Positions 24,380 through 33,652 of a DNA stretch of 45,344 bases are shown piece after piece (positions within the stretch are counted from its first letter, which is position 1; each line of letters begins with the position of its first letter). The notes beneath the pieces are model-generated. The model was given only the letters and a program-made list of their open reading frames with translations. It searched no databases and was not told the DNA's origin. A program made the position numbers and the translations under genes. Source of the DNA: Verrucomicrobiota bacterium (GTDB lineage Bacteria; Verrucomicrobiota; Verrucomicrobiia; Opitutales; Intestinicryptomonadaceae). The stretch is taken from assembly GCA_023450935.1 (NCBI GenBank), contig JAEXGH010000010.1, positions 1 through 45,344 of the forward strand, read 5' to 3'.

Positions 24380-26188
24380 TTAGATTTTCGCGCCGAAGAA
24401 CGTTTTCACTTTCCGCCAGAATGTAGGCTTAAAAAGTTTGAAGTCTTTTGCCGCAACAATTTCGCCTCTGTATTCAAACGGTTTATCGGAGAAGTTCGTT
24501 ACGACTTCGCTTCCGTCGGAATACGTCGTGCGCGTTATGTTTTCCGCCACTGCTTCGTGTTTTTGAATGAACTCGTATTGCAGGTATTTTAACGGCTGGT
24601 ATTCGTCGTATGCCTGTTTGATTCTGTTGAGGTCTTTGTAGTCGTCCCAGTAGAAAGTGGGGCGGCCGCCGGCCTCGTAGAGCCACAGGCGCGATTCCTC
24701 CTTTGAAAGCGCGAACCACGGCCATCCGTTTTCCAAATTCTTCACGCGCGGCGAGGTGTAGTCAATGGCCGCATAGTGCGGCGTGCTCAGGATTATCCCG
24801 TGGTAGACTATCTGCCACAGCGGGACTTGTTTGTCAATCAGCTCAAGCGAGCCGCCCCAGCGCGGGTATGTTGACGTATACAGTGCGAAGTCGAGCGAGT
24901 TCGCAACGTGGTCTACGCCGCATTCTGAGCCGAATCCGCCGAAGTATTCGCGCGCCAAAAGTCCGATTGTGTTCATTGCAACGGCGTTGTCTTTGCGCGT
25001 TGCAATATGTTTCGGGTCGTGGCAGGTGGGCGGGGTTACCGCCGAGAGCACGTCGATGTGGTGTGTCCCCGATAACCCGAGAGCCTTCATTCTTTCGAAA
25101 TCCGAGCGGACGAATTTTTCAAGCATCGCCTTTTGGCATTCCAGATACGCCCTTCCGCCGCTCCAAACGCCGCCGCGGCGCGGTTTGCCGTTTTTCATTT
25201 TTGAGATGTAGTCCAAACTCCAGCAGTCGGCGCAGGTGTAGGCGTCGGTGTAGTTTGTCTGGGCGAAAATCTGGTAGCCGACCTCTTTTGCGGCGGCTAT
25301 TGCCTCCCTGAGCTTTTCTTCGCCCCCGAATTTCGGTTCGGCGGGAAACAGCTGCGGATAGCGGCCGTCGTGCCCGCCCTTATTCCACGCAACGGTGCAG
25401 ACCTCGAGTTTTTCGACGCCCATTTTTTTTAGCTGCCGAATCATATTCGCCAAGTCTTGGAACGTGTGCGAAACAACTACGTCGGGTTCGTTCACCCCCG
25501 GAATTTGGTCGTCGTCTGGGCAGTGCTTTTTTACCCCGTGTTTTACGCGCATAGTCATTGTATCGACGGCGTATTTTAGGGCGGGGCGGTCTTTGACACG
25601 CTCCTTCAACGGGCGCACTTCGCCGCGGTCGAGCTGCCATTTGCGGTAGGCTTTCGCCATTCCCGAGTAGTCGGCGTCGTCGCCTTTAAGTTCGACGAAA
25701 TCCACTACAATGTCTTCGTAGGGTTTAAATTCAATGCGTTCGATATTGAAGCGGGGGAACACTTCGTATTTGCCGTCTTTGGCGATTACAGTCGAAGTGT
25801 ATTCAAGCTGCAGCCCTTTGACGATTATGGCAACCGCGCCGTCCGCTTTTTTGACGCCCATAAATTTCACGGCGTTTAGGCCGTCGTATGCCGCGCCGTT
25901 TTTGCGGGTGAAGAAGCCGAGCCTGCCGTTGGGCAGCACGAAGTAGCCGTCTTCGCCCGTTTTGGCGACTGCTTCGGGCACGAGAATATCGACGAATTTT
26001 ACGTCGTCGGCAATGTCTTCTTTTTTGATTTTAGCGCGGTAGGTGTCGGGCGCGACCTTTTCGAGGTCGATTTTCCTTTCCAACACGCGGTTGTCTTTCA
26101 GCGACGTGCGGATTGTAGCCGTCTGTATTGCAAGGCACTGCGCCGCCGTAAAAAACAGCGCGGCAAGCGGTAGTAGTGTTTTTTTCAT
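24380..26188 (-). CDS. Secreted putative glycoside hydrolase, GH101/DUF5696-related, paralogue 2
   Basis: A 602-residue exported protein with signal peptide MKKTLLPLAALFFTAAQCLA. Same layout as the paralogues at 20860 and 38693: N-terminal beta domain with ADDVKFVDILVP, then VAWNKGGHDGRYPQLFP, a GTHHIDVLSAVTPP segment and FGGFGSECGVDHVA. Asp379 (HIDV) and Glu422 (SEC) keep the 43-residue spacing and are the likely catalytic pair. A cysteine pair around YTCADCWS is unique to this copy. The gene starts 23 bases behind the stop of the hydrolase gene at 26212 and so is its operon partner. Start fixed by the signal peptide; substrate unknown, host mucin-type glycans being one possibility from the GH101 relation. 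Confidence 0.62.
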   Translation of the reverse strand: MKKTLLPLAALFFTAAQCLAIQTATIRTSLKDNRVLERKIDLEKVAPDTYRAKIKKEDIADDVKFVDILVPEAVAKTGEDGYFVLPNGRLGFFTRKNGAAYDGLNAVKFMGVKKADGAVAIIVKGLQLEYTSTVIAKDGKYEVFPRFNIERIEFKPYEDIVVDFVELKGDDADYSGMAKAYRKWQLDRGEVRPLKERVKDRPALKYAVDTMTMRVKHGVKKHCPDDDQIPGVNEPDVVVSHTFQDLANMIRQLKKMGVEKLEVCTVAWNKGGHDGRYPQLFPAEPKFGGEEKLREAIAAAKEVGYQIFAQTNYTDAYTCADCWSLDYISKMKNGKPRRGGVWSGGRAYLECQKAMLEKFVRSDFERMKALGLSGTHHIDVLSAVTPPTCHDPKHIATRKDNAVAMNTIGLLAREYFGGFGSECGVDHVANSLDFALYTSTYPRWGGSLELIDKQVPLWQIVYHGIILSTPHYAAIDYTSPRVKNLENGWPWFALSKEESRLWLYEAGGRPTFYWDDYKDLNRIKQAYDEYQPLKYLQYEFIQKHEAVAENITRTTYSDGSEVVTNFSDKPFEYRGEIVAAKDFKLFKPTFWRKVKTFFGAKI

Positions 26189-26211
26189 AGACTGTAGTTT
26201 TTTGTTCAGTT

Positions 26212-28401
26212 TTAGTTCTTGGTGAAATCCAGACCGTAGACGATAATCGGCGCGCCCGTAAGCGCGAGTTTTGCCTTCCCGAATTTTACGGGAATTTTTT
26301 TGCCGCGCCCGATTGAGTCGAACGCCCAAATGCCGCCCGCCTTTGCGGAAAATTCGTATTCGTTGCGGGCGGTGTAGGTGTCAATCCACGGCTCTTTGTG
26401 GACGGCGTTTTCGCCGACTTTGAACTTCGGCATGGAGTAGCCGTCGGTGCGGTCGTAGAGCAGGTGGAACGTTCCGCGCGGCGACGAAAACTCGTAGACT
26501 TTCAATGCGGGAGATTCCGAAAATTCCACCTTCCTGACGAATTTCGCCCCGTCGAGATGTTCTGAGGCGGCGGCGTATGCCATCATGGAGGGCTTGGGGG
26601 AGAAGTCGCGCATCATGATTCCGTAGTGGAATTCGCGGTCGGTGTCGCTTGCGCCGTTGATGTCCCAAGAGATTCCGTCGTTGAATTTGAACAGAAAATT
26701 GCCCGCTATGTCTTCCGCATATGCGAGGGCGAACGTCAGCAGAACGTTGTCGGCGGCGAGCCTGTATGAGTCGCTCCGAGCGTTGTTGGGCATGCAGACG
26801 GCATATGTTTCGGTGAGGAACAGCGGTTTGCCGCCGAGCTCCGCTATTTTCCTCTGCATATTTTGCACCCCGCCCAAGTATGTCCAGCCCCCGCCCGTTT
26901 TGTCGGCGAAACACGCGCCGCGACCGGGGTGGAAGTTCATTGCGTCGAGCAAGTCCCACACGCCTTCGTCGTGCAGCATTTGGAAGAACGCGGTGTCGCC
27001 GCCCGCGCCGCCCGTTGCAACCGACATCACCTTAACGCCGTCCATTTTGCGCTTCGCCATTTCCGCCCTGATTGCGCGCAGCCATTTTGCATAGTTTGCC
27101 GCCCGTTTGCGCTTGAGATTCATATCGCGCCGCGCCGCGCCGCTTGTTGACCACTCGTTGCCGAATTCGAACCACGGGGCGTTGCTTTTTTGAACGCGGT
27201 CGAGCATTCTGGCGATTTCGGGCAGGTGCTTTTGCTCGTCGAAGGGAACGTCTGGGGCGGCGTTTTCCGACACAAAGCTTACAATCCCGAGCGGCGACGT
27301 TTTGGAATTGTCTCCGTTGCGGATAAGCCGCACGCCCAGACGCCTGAACAACGCCGCCACTTCGGGATATTTTTCCACGGCGAAGTTGCCGCTAAGCCCC
27401 ATTCGCGAGGTCTCGATGTTTTTGTATTTGTGCGGCGGCAAAATTGCGACGTTCGTGCGCGTGAAATATTCCGCGCCGTCCGGCGTTTTTGCGGAGGCAT
27501 CGATGAAGAAAATGTTGCGCCTGTCCTTGGGCAGGGTGAACGTTTTTGAGAACGTCTTTTGTCCCGGGAAATCGAGCGTTCCGCTCCAGCTGCAGACTTG
27601 CTTTCCGTCGAAATCGAATGCCTTTACAGCGCATTCCGCCTTTGTGGCGGCGGGGTCTACGGCTGTCGCGTCCAGCTTGAATTCGGGCGCGCCGTTTTCG
27701 AAAATGTTGAAGGGCTTTTCGGTGGAGAGGCGCAGGGCGATTTTTTGGGCGTCGAATTTTGCTGCTATTTCGAAGTCGCGCAGGTCGGTCGATACTATGC
27801 GCATTTCGCCCGATAGTTTTCCCCCGCCGACGTCCTTCAACGCCGCTGTGCAGCGGTTTTTGCCGCAGAAGAATTGGTTGCCCGTTATGTTTACGGCAAA
27901 CGTCTTGGACTGCGCTTCGAAAAGTTTTACGTATGCGCCCTTTTTTTCGTAGGGCGTTCCGCCTTCCATTCGCGTCCAAATGCCGTGTTTGTAAACGGTG
28001 TCGCGGATTTGCGGGGTATTTGGGGCAACGCCGAAGATGTATTGGGTAAGCCCCTGAATTTTTCCGCCGCCCGCATTCTCGAGCGAATATTTCAGAACGA
28101 TGTCGTCGCCTTCAAGCGAAAGCAGCGTCCGAAATTTGGCGTTTTTGCCGCCGTCCAGTTTATAGTCGAGCAACAGCGAGGTTTCGCTTTGTTTGGCGCA
28201 GTTTTCTATTTCGCCGAACTTTCCCCAGAAGTAGATTTGCAGCTTGCCAAGCGCGAAAAGCGGACGCGCGGCGGCGTCGGAAACAACGACTTTCCCTCCG
28301 TCGAATTCCGCGCTGAAAACGCCGTTCGAAATTTTCGTATTTTGCGCGCGCAAAGTTGCGCACAAAAAAAGTCCGACAAAGAAAATCCCCAATTTTTTCA
28401 T
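26212..28401 (-). CDS. Secreted clan GH-A-type glycoside hydrolase with N-terminal beta domains
   Basis: A 729-residue exported protein with signal peptide MKKLGIFFVGLFLCATLRA. Residues about 20-330 are beta-rich (two sandwich-like domains); about 335-640 look like a clan GH-A TIM barrel: the acid/base is probably Glu416 in WFEFGNEWS and the nucleophile Glu531 in LFLTETYA, 115 residues apart, as expected for strands 4 and 7. Between them lies WDLLDAMNFHPGRG. The family within the clan (GH5, GH39, GH51 or similar) cannot be settled by eye. It is the first gene of a two-gene unit with the paralogue at 24380, so the two probably act on the same glycan. Confidence 0.65.
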   Translation of the reverse strand: MKKLGIFFVGLFLCATLRAQNTKISNGVFSAEFDGGKVVVSDAAARPLFALGKLQIYFWGKFGEIENCAKQSETSLLLDYKLDGGKNAKFRTLLSLEGDDIVLKYSLENAGGGKIQGLTQYIFGVAPNTPQIRDTVYKHGIWTRMEGGTPYEKKGAYVKLFEAQSKTFAVNITGNQFFCGKNRCTAALKDVGGGKLSGEMRIVSTDLRDFEIAAKFDAQKIALRLSTEKPFNIFENGAPEFKLDATAVDPAATKAECAVKAFDFDGKQVCSWSGTLDFPGQKTFSKTFTLPKDRRNIFFIDASAKTPDGAEYFTRTNVAILPPHKYKNIETSRMGLSGNFAVEKYPEVAALFRRLGVRLIRNGDNSKTSPLGIVSFVSENAAPDVPFDEQKHLPEIARMLDRVQKSNAPWFEFGNEWSTSGAARRDMNLKRKRAANYAKWLRAIRAEMAKRKMDGVKVMSVATGGAGGDTAFFQMLHDEGVWDLLDAMNFHPGRGACFADKTGGGWTYLGGVQNMQRKIAELGGKPLFLTETYAVCMPNNARSDSYRLAADNVLLTFALAYAEDIAGNFLFKFNDGISWDINGASDTDREFHYGIMMRDFSPKPSMMAYAAASEHLDGAKFVRKVEFSESPALKVYEFSSPRGTFHLLYDRTDGYSMPKFKVGENAVHKEPWIDTYTARNEYEFSAKAGGIWAFDSIGRGKKIPVKFGKAKLALTGAPIIVYGLDFTKN

Positions 28402-28463
28402 ATAATCATTTCCCGCTCAAACGCGGGTTTTGAAAGCCGGCCCCGCGGACAGTCTGCAAAGAC

Positions 28464-28498
28464 AAAAAAAGCGGCGGCGCAAAGCAAAACGCCGTCGC
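28464..28498 (-). terminator. Terminator of the VOC-protein gene
   Basis: Minus-strand stem GCGACGGCG/CGCCGCCGC with a 10-nt loop followed by TTTTTTT, 13 bases from the stop codon at 28511. Confidence 0.75.
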
Positions 28499-28510
28499 GC
28501 TCGTAAACGC

Positions 28511-28828
28511 CTACTTGAGAATCTGCATCAATTCTATGGGCAGACCGTCTTCTTTTATGAACGCAGCCTTGACGTTCGGAAGGGGCAAAAACGGCGGAAC
28601 AAGGATTTCGGCGTCTTTGAGCTCCGCGTCGATGTCGTCAACGCAGTAGGCTATGTGTGTCGAATCCTTTATCAGTTCGGGCATTTTACATTCGGGCTCG
28701 AAGAAAAGAAATTCGATGTTGTTTTTGGAGTCGGCGGGGTCTGTAATGTAGAGCTTCGCCTCCTCGAGATATGTCGCCTTTGCGGGCTTTTGTTTTAACG
28801 GAATTCCGATATGTGCAAGTGTTCTCAT
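28511..28828 (-). CDS. Small VOC/glyoxalase-fold protein
   Basis: A 105-residue protein with the beta-alpha-beta-beta-beta pattern of the vicinal oxygen chelate fold: AHIGIPLKQKP, AKLYITDPADS, IEFLFFEPE, THIAYCVDDIDAELKDAEIL and GLPIELMQIL. His6, the His of STHIAYCV and Glu of PIELMQ are in the usual metal-ligand places. One fold unit is two to three motifs long, close to glyoxalase-I-like proteins such as methylmalonyl-CoA epimerase or bleomycin-resistance proteins, but the reaction is unknown. It is separated by its own terminator from the downstream hydrolase genes and is divergent from the transporter genes at 28926. Confidence 0.75.
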   Translation of the reverse strand: MRTLAHIGIPLKQKPAKATYLEEAKLYITDPADSKNNIEFLFFEPECKMPELIKDSTHIAYCVDDIDAELKDAEILVPPFLPLPNVKAAFIKEDGLPIELMQILK

Positions 28829-28925
28829 GGGAGAACAGTTTCCGATATTTAAAGGCGCGTTTCAAGAAAAAATTTCGCAATTTCTTTGTTGTAAAAAAAC
28901 GCGCGGTTGTGTTGAATGGATTGTT

Positions 28926-29837
28926 ATGAAAAAGTTTTTGTCGATACTCGCCGTTGCGGCGTCATTCGCGGCGGCAGTCAGCGCAGCCGACTTTGTCGCG
29001 TGCGTTGGCAGGATTACCCCGAAAGACCGCGTCCAGAAACTTGCGGTTCATTCCCCCACGGGCGCGCAGGCTGTGGTGGGCGAACTTAAAATCAAGGCGG
29101 GCGATATAGTAAAAAAAGGCGACATTGTGGCTGTAATGGAGGGGCAAAAAGCTGCGGCAGCAGCCCTTGCAAGGGCGCGCGCGGCGGTGGAAGTCGCCGT
29201 TTCGTCCGGCAAGATAAAGGCGGCCGAAGCAGCAAATTCCGCGGCGGACATAGAGGGAGAACTTCGGCAGATTTCCGACGTTCTCACCCAAAAGGACCCT
29301 CCGCGCCGCGAGCGCGAGGAGCTTGAATACCAGCGCACCTCCCTTTTGCGCAAGCTTGCCTTTGCGCGCGAAACTGCGGTTCTTATCAAGAAAAACGCCG
29401 CCGATATCGTAGCGGAGGCGAAGGCCGCCCTGGCGGAAGCGGAAGTCGCCCACGCGGCGTATTTTTTGAAGTCTCCCATTTCGGGCTGCGTTTTGGATAC
29501 GCACGTTAAGGCGGGCGAAGCGGTGTCGATGGAGGGCGTATGCGAAATTGCCGACACTTCCGAGATTTTCGTCGAAGCCGAAGTCTACGTTGCCGACATT
29601 TCCAAAGTCTCAGTCGGCGACGTTGCCGAGGTTTCGTGCGACGCTCTGGGCGGCGAAAAGTTCGGCGGAAAGGTTGTGGCGATTTCGGGTGCGGTAAAAA
29701 GCAACCGCGTGTTCAGCACGGACCCTTCTGAATACTCCAATCTGAAAGTCGTGCGCGTAAAAATAAAGCTCGACAAACCCGATGCGTTCGCGCGCCTTAT
29801 CGGCTCGCAGGTTAACGTCAGAATTGCGACAAGGTAG
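28926..29837 (+). CDS. DevB-like periplasmic adaptor (membrane fusion protein)
   Basis: A 303-residue HlyD/RND-adaptor-type protein linking an inner-membrane ABC exporter to the outer membrane. Signal peptide MKKFLSILAVAASFAAAVSA. The lipoyl-like half motifs are VVGELKIKAGDIVKKGDIVAVMEG and FLKSPISGCVLDTHVKAGEAV in split form, with an Ala/Glu-rich coiled-coil hairpin (about 80-185) between them and a beta-barrel part (EAEVYVADISKVSVGDVAEV) behind. The permease gene begins two bases after its stop, so they form a pair as in DevBCA. The short length (usual adaptors are 350-450) fits the DevB group. Start set by the signal peptide; no Shine-Dalgarno. Confidence 0.78.
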   Translation: MKKFLSILAVAASFAAAVSAADFVACVGRITPKDRVQKLAVHSPTGAQAVVGELKIKAGDIVKKGDIVAVMEGQKAAAAALARARAAVEVAVSSGKIKAAEAANSAADIEGELRQISDVLTQKDPPRREREELEYQRTSLLRKLAFARETAVLIKKNAADIVAEAKAALAEAEVAHAAYFLKSPISGCVLDTHVKAGEAVSMEGVCEIADTSEIFVEAEVYVADISKVSVGDVAEVSCDALGGEKFGGKVVAISGAVKSNRVFSTDPSEYSNLKVVRVKIKLDKPDAFARLIGSQVNVRIATR

Positions 29838-29839
29838 CT

Positions 29840-31030
29840 GTGGCAGGCTCGAAGAAAAGTTTTCTCGAAAGGCTCGTCCCGCTGGGCATTCCCCTCGCGT
29901 GGCGTCAGCTTGCGGGAGAACGCAAACGCTTTGCCGTGGCGATAGCTGGAATAACGTTTGCCGTAACCATGATGCTTTTCCAGACAGGGCTTCAAAAGGC
30001 GTTGTTCAAACAGGTAGTCGGGCCGCTTTCGCTGCTTGATTGCGACGTTGTGGTTGTGGGCTACCACTACGAGTATTTCGGGGTGGGCAAGGGGTTGCCC
30101 GCCGTCCGTCTGCACCAGTGCGCGGCGTTGGACGAAGTGGAGACAGTCGCCCCCGTTAAGCTCGGCTGCGCGTCGTTTAAAAACGTTGACGACGGCAGGG
30201 AGCGCGATATCTTTCTGATTGCCTTCGACCCCTCCAAAAAAACGTTTATTTCTCCCGACATCAACAAAGCCGCCGCCGATTTGAAAATGCGCGGCACCGT
30301 GGCTTTCGACTCCCTTTCGCGCCGGCAATACGGCGACGTAGTCGCCGCCTTCGGCAAGTCGGGCGCGGTGAAAACCGAAATTTCGGGGCGCGCCGTTACA
30401 ATACGCGATCTCGTGGAAATCGGCGCAACGTTCGCCGCCGACGGCAATGTTTTGATGGGCATCGACACACTGTTGGATATTTGGCCGAACTCCAGTGCCG
30501 ACATTGTGGACGTCGGCGCAATAAAACTAAAGCGCGGCGCGGACGCCGGGCTTGCCGCCGAGCGGCTTCGGAAAATTCTGCCCGACGACGTCCGCGTGAT
30601 GACCAAGTCCCAATACATTCAAAACGAAAAGGACTATTGGGCGGTTCGCACGCCGATAGGTTTTGTAATAGGCGCATCCATGGCTGTCGCGATTTTCGTC
30701 GGCGCGGTGATTGTCTACCAGATTCTCTACACAGACGTTTCCGACCACATTCCCGAATACGCAACCCTTAAGGCAATCGGCTTTGGCGACTCGTTTTTTG
30801 TATGGACTATAATTCAGGAGTCGGTAATTCTCTCCGTGATGGGGTTCGTCCCGGGGGCATTGCTTGCGGCGGTTCTCTACAAGCTGACGCGGGAAATCGC
30901 CAATATGCCAACGTATATGTCGTTGTCGGGAATTGCGCTCGTGTTTGCGCTCACTGTTTCGATGTGCGTTGTTGCCGGGCTTTTGGCGACGCGCAAGCTC
31001 AGAAACGCGAACCCCGCCGACATCTTCTAA
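29840..31030 (+). CDS. DevC-like ABC exporter permease (FtsX/MacB type)
   Basis: A 396-residue inner-membrane permease. One membrane helix lies near the N-terminus (about 32-50, FAVAIAGITFAVTMMLF), followed by a large extracytoplasmic domain (about 60-265), then three helices at about 276-298, 327-350 and 365-387. The segment YATLKAIGFGDSFFVWTIIQESVILSVMGFVPGALLA is characteristic of DevC permeases. Starts with GTG two bases after the adaptor stop. The ATPase DevA that normally completes DevBCA is absent: the next gene is argH, so the ATPase must be encoded elsewhere. Substrate unknown. Confidence 0.82.
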   Translation: MAGSKKSFLERLVPLGIPLAWRQLAGERKRFAVAIAGITFAVTMMLFQTGLQKALFKQVVGPLSLLDCDVVVVGYHYEYFGVGKGLPAVRLHQCAALDEVETVAPVKLGCASFKNVDDGRERDIFLIAFDPSKKTFISPDINKAAADLKMRGTVAFDSLSRRQYGDVVAAFGKSGAVKTEISGRAVTIRDLVEIGATFAADGNVLMGIDTLLDIWPNSSADIVDVGAIKLKRGADAGLAAERLRKILPDDVRVMTKSQYIQNEKDYWAVRTPIGFVIGASMAVAIFVGAVIVYQILYTDVSDHIPEYATLKAIGFGDSFFVWTIIQESVILSVMGFVPGALLAAVLYKLTREIANMPTYMSLSGIALVFALTVSMCVVAGLLATRKLRNANPADIF

Positions 31031-31044
31031 TTTAAAGGAATCAA

Positions 31045-32466
31045 ATGAAAAAATCGGAAAAGAAAATCCAGAAAAAATCACAGGCAACGTGGGGCGGCAG
31101 ATTTACGGGCGCGCCCAGCGAACTTATGCTAAAGTTCGGGGAGTCGGTTTCGTTCGACAGCGCGCTTGCCGAATTCGACATTCAAGGCTCTACCGCCCAC
31201 GCAAAAATGCTCGCCGACACAGGCATAATCTCGAAAAAGGAGTGCGCCGAAATAGTCGCGGGCTTGCGGAAAATCCTCAAGAAAATACGCGACGGAAAAT
31301 TCGAGTGGAGCGAATCGCTCGAGGATGTCCATATGAATATCGAGCAGGCGTTGACCAAAGACGTTCCCGCCGCCGCAAAGCTCCATACCGCGCGCAGCCG
31401 AAACGACCAAGTAGCCACAGATATGCGCCTGTTCTTCAAGTTCGCGTCCGAAAACCTCGAGGTCAGGATAAGGCGTCTGATTTCGTCGCTGCTCGACTTG
31501 GCGGAGAAAAACGCCGCAGTCTATATCCCCGGCTACACGCATTTGCAGCGCGCCCAGCCCGTGAGCGCGGCGCACCACATTCTGGCTTGGTGCGAAATGC
31601 TCTACCGCGACATCGAACGCTTCCGTTTCGTCTTCGACGGCGCGAACGTTTCGCCCTTGGGAAGCGGCGCGATTGCCGGAACGACACTCCCCATTGACCG
31701 GGCCATTTCCGCAAAGTATATGGGCTTTTGCGACGCCGACGGCAACCCGATTTTGACGGGCAATTCGATGGACGCCGTTGCCGACCGTGACGTGTTTTTC
31801 GAATTCGCCTTTGCGTGCGCTACAATGGCGGTGCATTTCAGCAGAATGGCGGAGGACGTCATTATTTGGAACACGTCGGAATTCGGCTTCGTAAAGCTTC
31901 CCGACGCGTTTACAACGGGCTCTTCGCTTATGCCGCAGAAGAAAAATCCCGATTCGTTCGAGCTTGCGCGCGGCAAGGCGGCGCGGGTTATCGGCAACCT
32001 CAACACGCTAATGATTTTGGCGAAGGGTCTGCCGCTCACATACAACCGCGACTTGCAGGAGGACAAACCTCCTGTGTTCGACTCTTTCAAACAGGTTTCG
32101 ATGTGTCTCGACGTTCTTGCCGAATGCGTAAAGTCGATAAAGTTCGACGAACGCAAGTGCGCCGCCGCAGTGTCAGACCCGCTTTTGCTCGCAACCGACC
32201 TCGCCGACTACTTTGTCATGCGCGGCGTGCCGTTTAGAAACGCGCACCATATGGTGGGCGAAATTGTCGCGCTTTCGGAAAGAACGGGCACGCCCATCAA
32301 CGAGCTTTCCGACGAACAGGTTTTTGGAATATGCCCCAAAGCCGACAAGCAATGGCGTTCGGTTTTCGACCTCAAACGCGCGTTCGAAATGCGTCGCGGA
32401 ATAGGTATGCCCAACCCGAAATTGATTGCCGAGCAGATAGAAAATTTTCGCGAACTCGTGAAATAA
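31045..32466 (+). CDS. argH: Argininosuccinate lyase
   Basis: Cleaves argininosuccinate to arginine and fumarate, the last step of arginine synthesis. The 473-residue protein has the superfamily signature GSSLMPQKKNPD starting at residue 292, the N-terminal WGGRFTGAPSELMLKFGESV, DVHMNIEQALT, HTARSRNDQVATDMRL and YTHLQRAQPVSAAHHILAW regions. Slightly lysine-rich at the N-terminus. An AAAGGA ribosome binding site precedes the ATG; the gap to the permease gene is only 14 bases, so it may be co-transcribed with the DevBC pair, which has no obvious functional link. Followed by its own terminator. Confidence 0.97.
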   Translation: MKKSEKKIQKKSQATWGGRFTGAPSELMLKFGESVSFDSALAEFDIQGSTAHAKMLADTGIISKKECAEIVAGLRKILKKIRDGKFEWSESLEDVHMNIEQALTKDVPAAAKLHTARSRNDQVATDMRLFFKFASENLEVRIRRLISSLLDLAEKNAAVYIPGYTHLQRAQPVSAAHHILAWCEMLYRDIERFRFVFDGANVSPLGSGAIAGTTLPIDRAISAKYMGFCDADGNPILTGNSMDAVADRDVFFEFAFACATMAVHFSRMAEDVIIWNTSEFGFVKLPDAFTTGSSLMPQKKNPDSFELARGKAARVIGNLNTLMILAKGLPLTYNRDLQEDKPPVFDSFKQVSMCLDVLAECVKSIKFDERKCAAAVSDPLLLATDLADYFVMRGVPFRNAHHMVGEIVALSERTGTPINELSDEQVFGICPKADKQWRSVFDLKRAFEMRRGIGMPNPKLIAEQIENFRELVK

Positions 32467-32495
32467 TCGGGCGCGCAGACGGAAAGTTTTTGCCG

Positions 32496-32523
32496 AAATC
32501 CCGCTTTTTAGGCGGGATTTTTT
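32496..32523 (+). terminator. Rho-independent terminator after argH
   Basis: Stem AAATCCCGC/GCGGGATTT with a 7-nt loop and T-run. Confidence 0.88.
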
Positions 32524-32593
32524 GTGTCGGCGCGGCGGCTTTTCGGCGAAGTATTCGGTCGGGCGGTACGCATTGGCAACCCGAATTAGCCCG

Positions 32594-32630
32594 CAAAAAA
32601 AACGGCGGAAATTCGAAGACCCCGCCGTTT
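32594..32630 (-). terminator. Terminator of the mutarotase-like gene
   Basis: Stem ACGGCGG/CCGCCGT (32602-32608/32622-32628) followed on the minus strand by about eight T, 21 bases from the stop codon. Confidence 0.75.
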
Positions 32631-32650
32631 GCGTAAATTTGCGTTTCGGC

Positions 32651-33652
32651 CTACAGGCGTATTTCCACGCTGTAAACGCCCGTCGAATGCGGGGCTACTT
32701 TGGGCGCGTTTCTGCCTGCGGCAAACGGCGGGACAACCCAAAATTCCGCCGCCCAGAAGGGGGTTTTGTCGGGGATACCCCAGTTGACGAGACAGAAATA
32801 CGGCTCGAGCTTTCCGCCGTTTAAAATCATGGTAATTTCCTCGTCGGATTTGTCGCAGACAATTTTCACGCAGGGTGAACGCAGGTCGGCGTGGATTCGC
32901 GCGGTCGAGGCATTGCCGAACGACATGTCGTCGAAAGCCACCGGACGCAGTAAACCCTTGTCGTTCAAAACAAGATAGGCTGCGGCGCAGTCTACAATTT
33001 GTCTGTAGTCGGCGTGCTTTGTGCCCGCAACCCACGGCATATTGAAGAACGGGTGGTAGCCGGGACCCCACGGCAGGGCGATGTCATCGTTGTTTCTGAG
33101 GATAAGCTCGGTGCGGTATGATTTTTCGCCGAAGCGGTAGCGGACGTAGAAATCGTATTTGAAAGGATACGATTTCCTGCTGTCGTCGTTCTGAATGAAT
33201 TTCAGTAAAATTCCGTCGTTGGAAAACGAAACCACTTCGAATTTTCCGTTGTCTACGAACCCAAACTTGCGCATCGGCAGGCTTCGTCCGTCGGGGGCTT
33301 TCCAGAAATTCGGCTTAGCGCCGTCGTGCGACATTCCGCAGAACGGAAAAAACACGGGCGCGCCGCCGTAGACTGCCGGTGTTGTTCCGAAACTGCCCCT
33401 TACCGCGCCTTCGGGCCAGTGCAGTATTTTCCTTACCGAGCCGTCGGGACGGGTGTAGTTCCAAGTGAGCACCTGCGCACCCTCTTCGGGATTGAGCAGG
33501 TATTTGGAATTACCCACTCTGAATTCGTATAGTTTTGCGCCGTCTTTCGAAACTATGCTGGGCATTTCGGCTTTGGGAGCCGACGCGCACGCGGCCAGCA
33601 ACAGTGTCAAGACCGCCGACGCAAATGGTGGAATATTTTTTATGTTTGCCAT
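32651..33652 (-). CDS. Galactose-mutarotase/aldose-1-epimerase-like lipoprotein
   Basis: A 333-residue protein of the galactose mutarotase-like beta-supersandwich fold, which acts on hexose anomers or on sugar phosphates. A lipoprotein signal ends in LLLAAC (Cys near residue 22), so it is exported and lipid-anchored, unusual for a cytoplasmic mutarotase. Visible fold marks are GGAPVFFPFCG, PMRKFGFVDN and LPWGPGYHPFFNMP; the PGYHPFF segment holds the family's His. An in-frame start 69 bases upstream would put 23 residues before the signal, so ATG 33652 was chosen. The export fits a role beside the secreted hydrolases, but the catalytic acid is not clearly assignable. It is a single-gene unit divergent from hppA. 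Confidence 0.72.
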   Translation of the reverse strand: MANIKNIPPFASAVLTLLLAACASAPKAEMPSIVSKDGAKLYEFRVGNSKYLLNPEEGAQVLTWNYTRPDGSVRKILHWPEGAVRGSFGTTPAVYGGAPVFFPFCGMSHDGAKPNFWKAPDGRSLPMRKFGFVDNGKFEVVSFSNDGILLKFIQNDDSRKSYPFKYDFYVRYRFGEKSYRTELILRNNDDIALPWGPGYHPFFNMPWVAGTKHADYRQIVDCAAAYLVLNDKGLLRPVAFDDMSFGNASTARIHADLRSPCVKIVCDKSDEEITMILNGGKLEPYFCLVNWGIPDKTPFWAAEFWVVPPFAAGRNAPKVAPHSTGVYSVEIRL

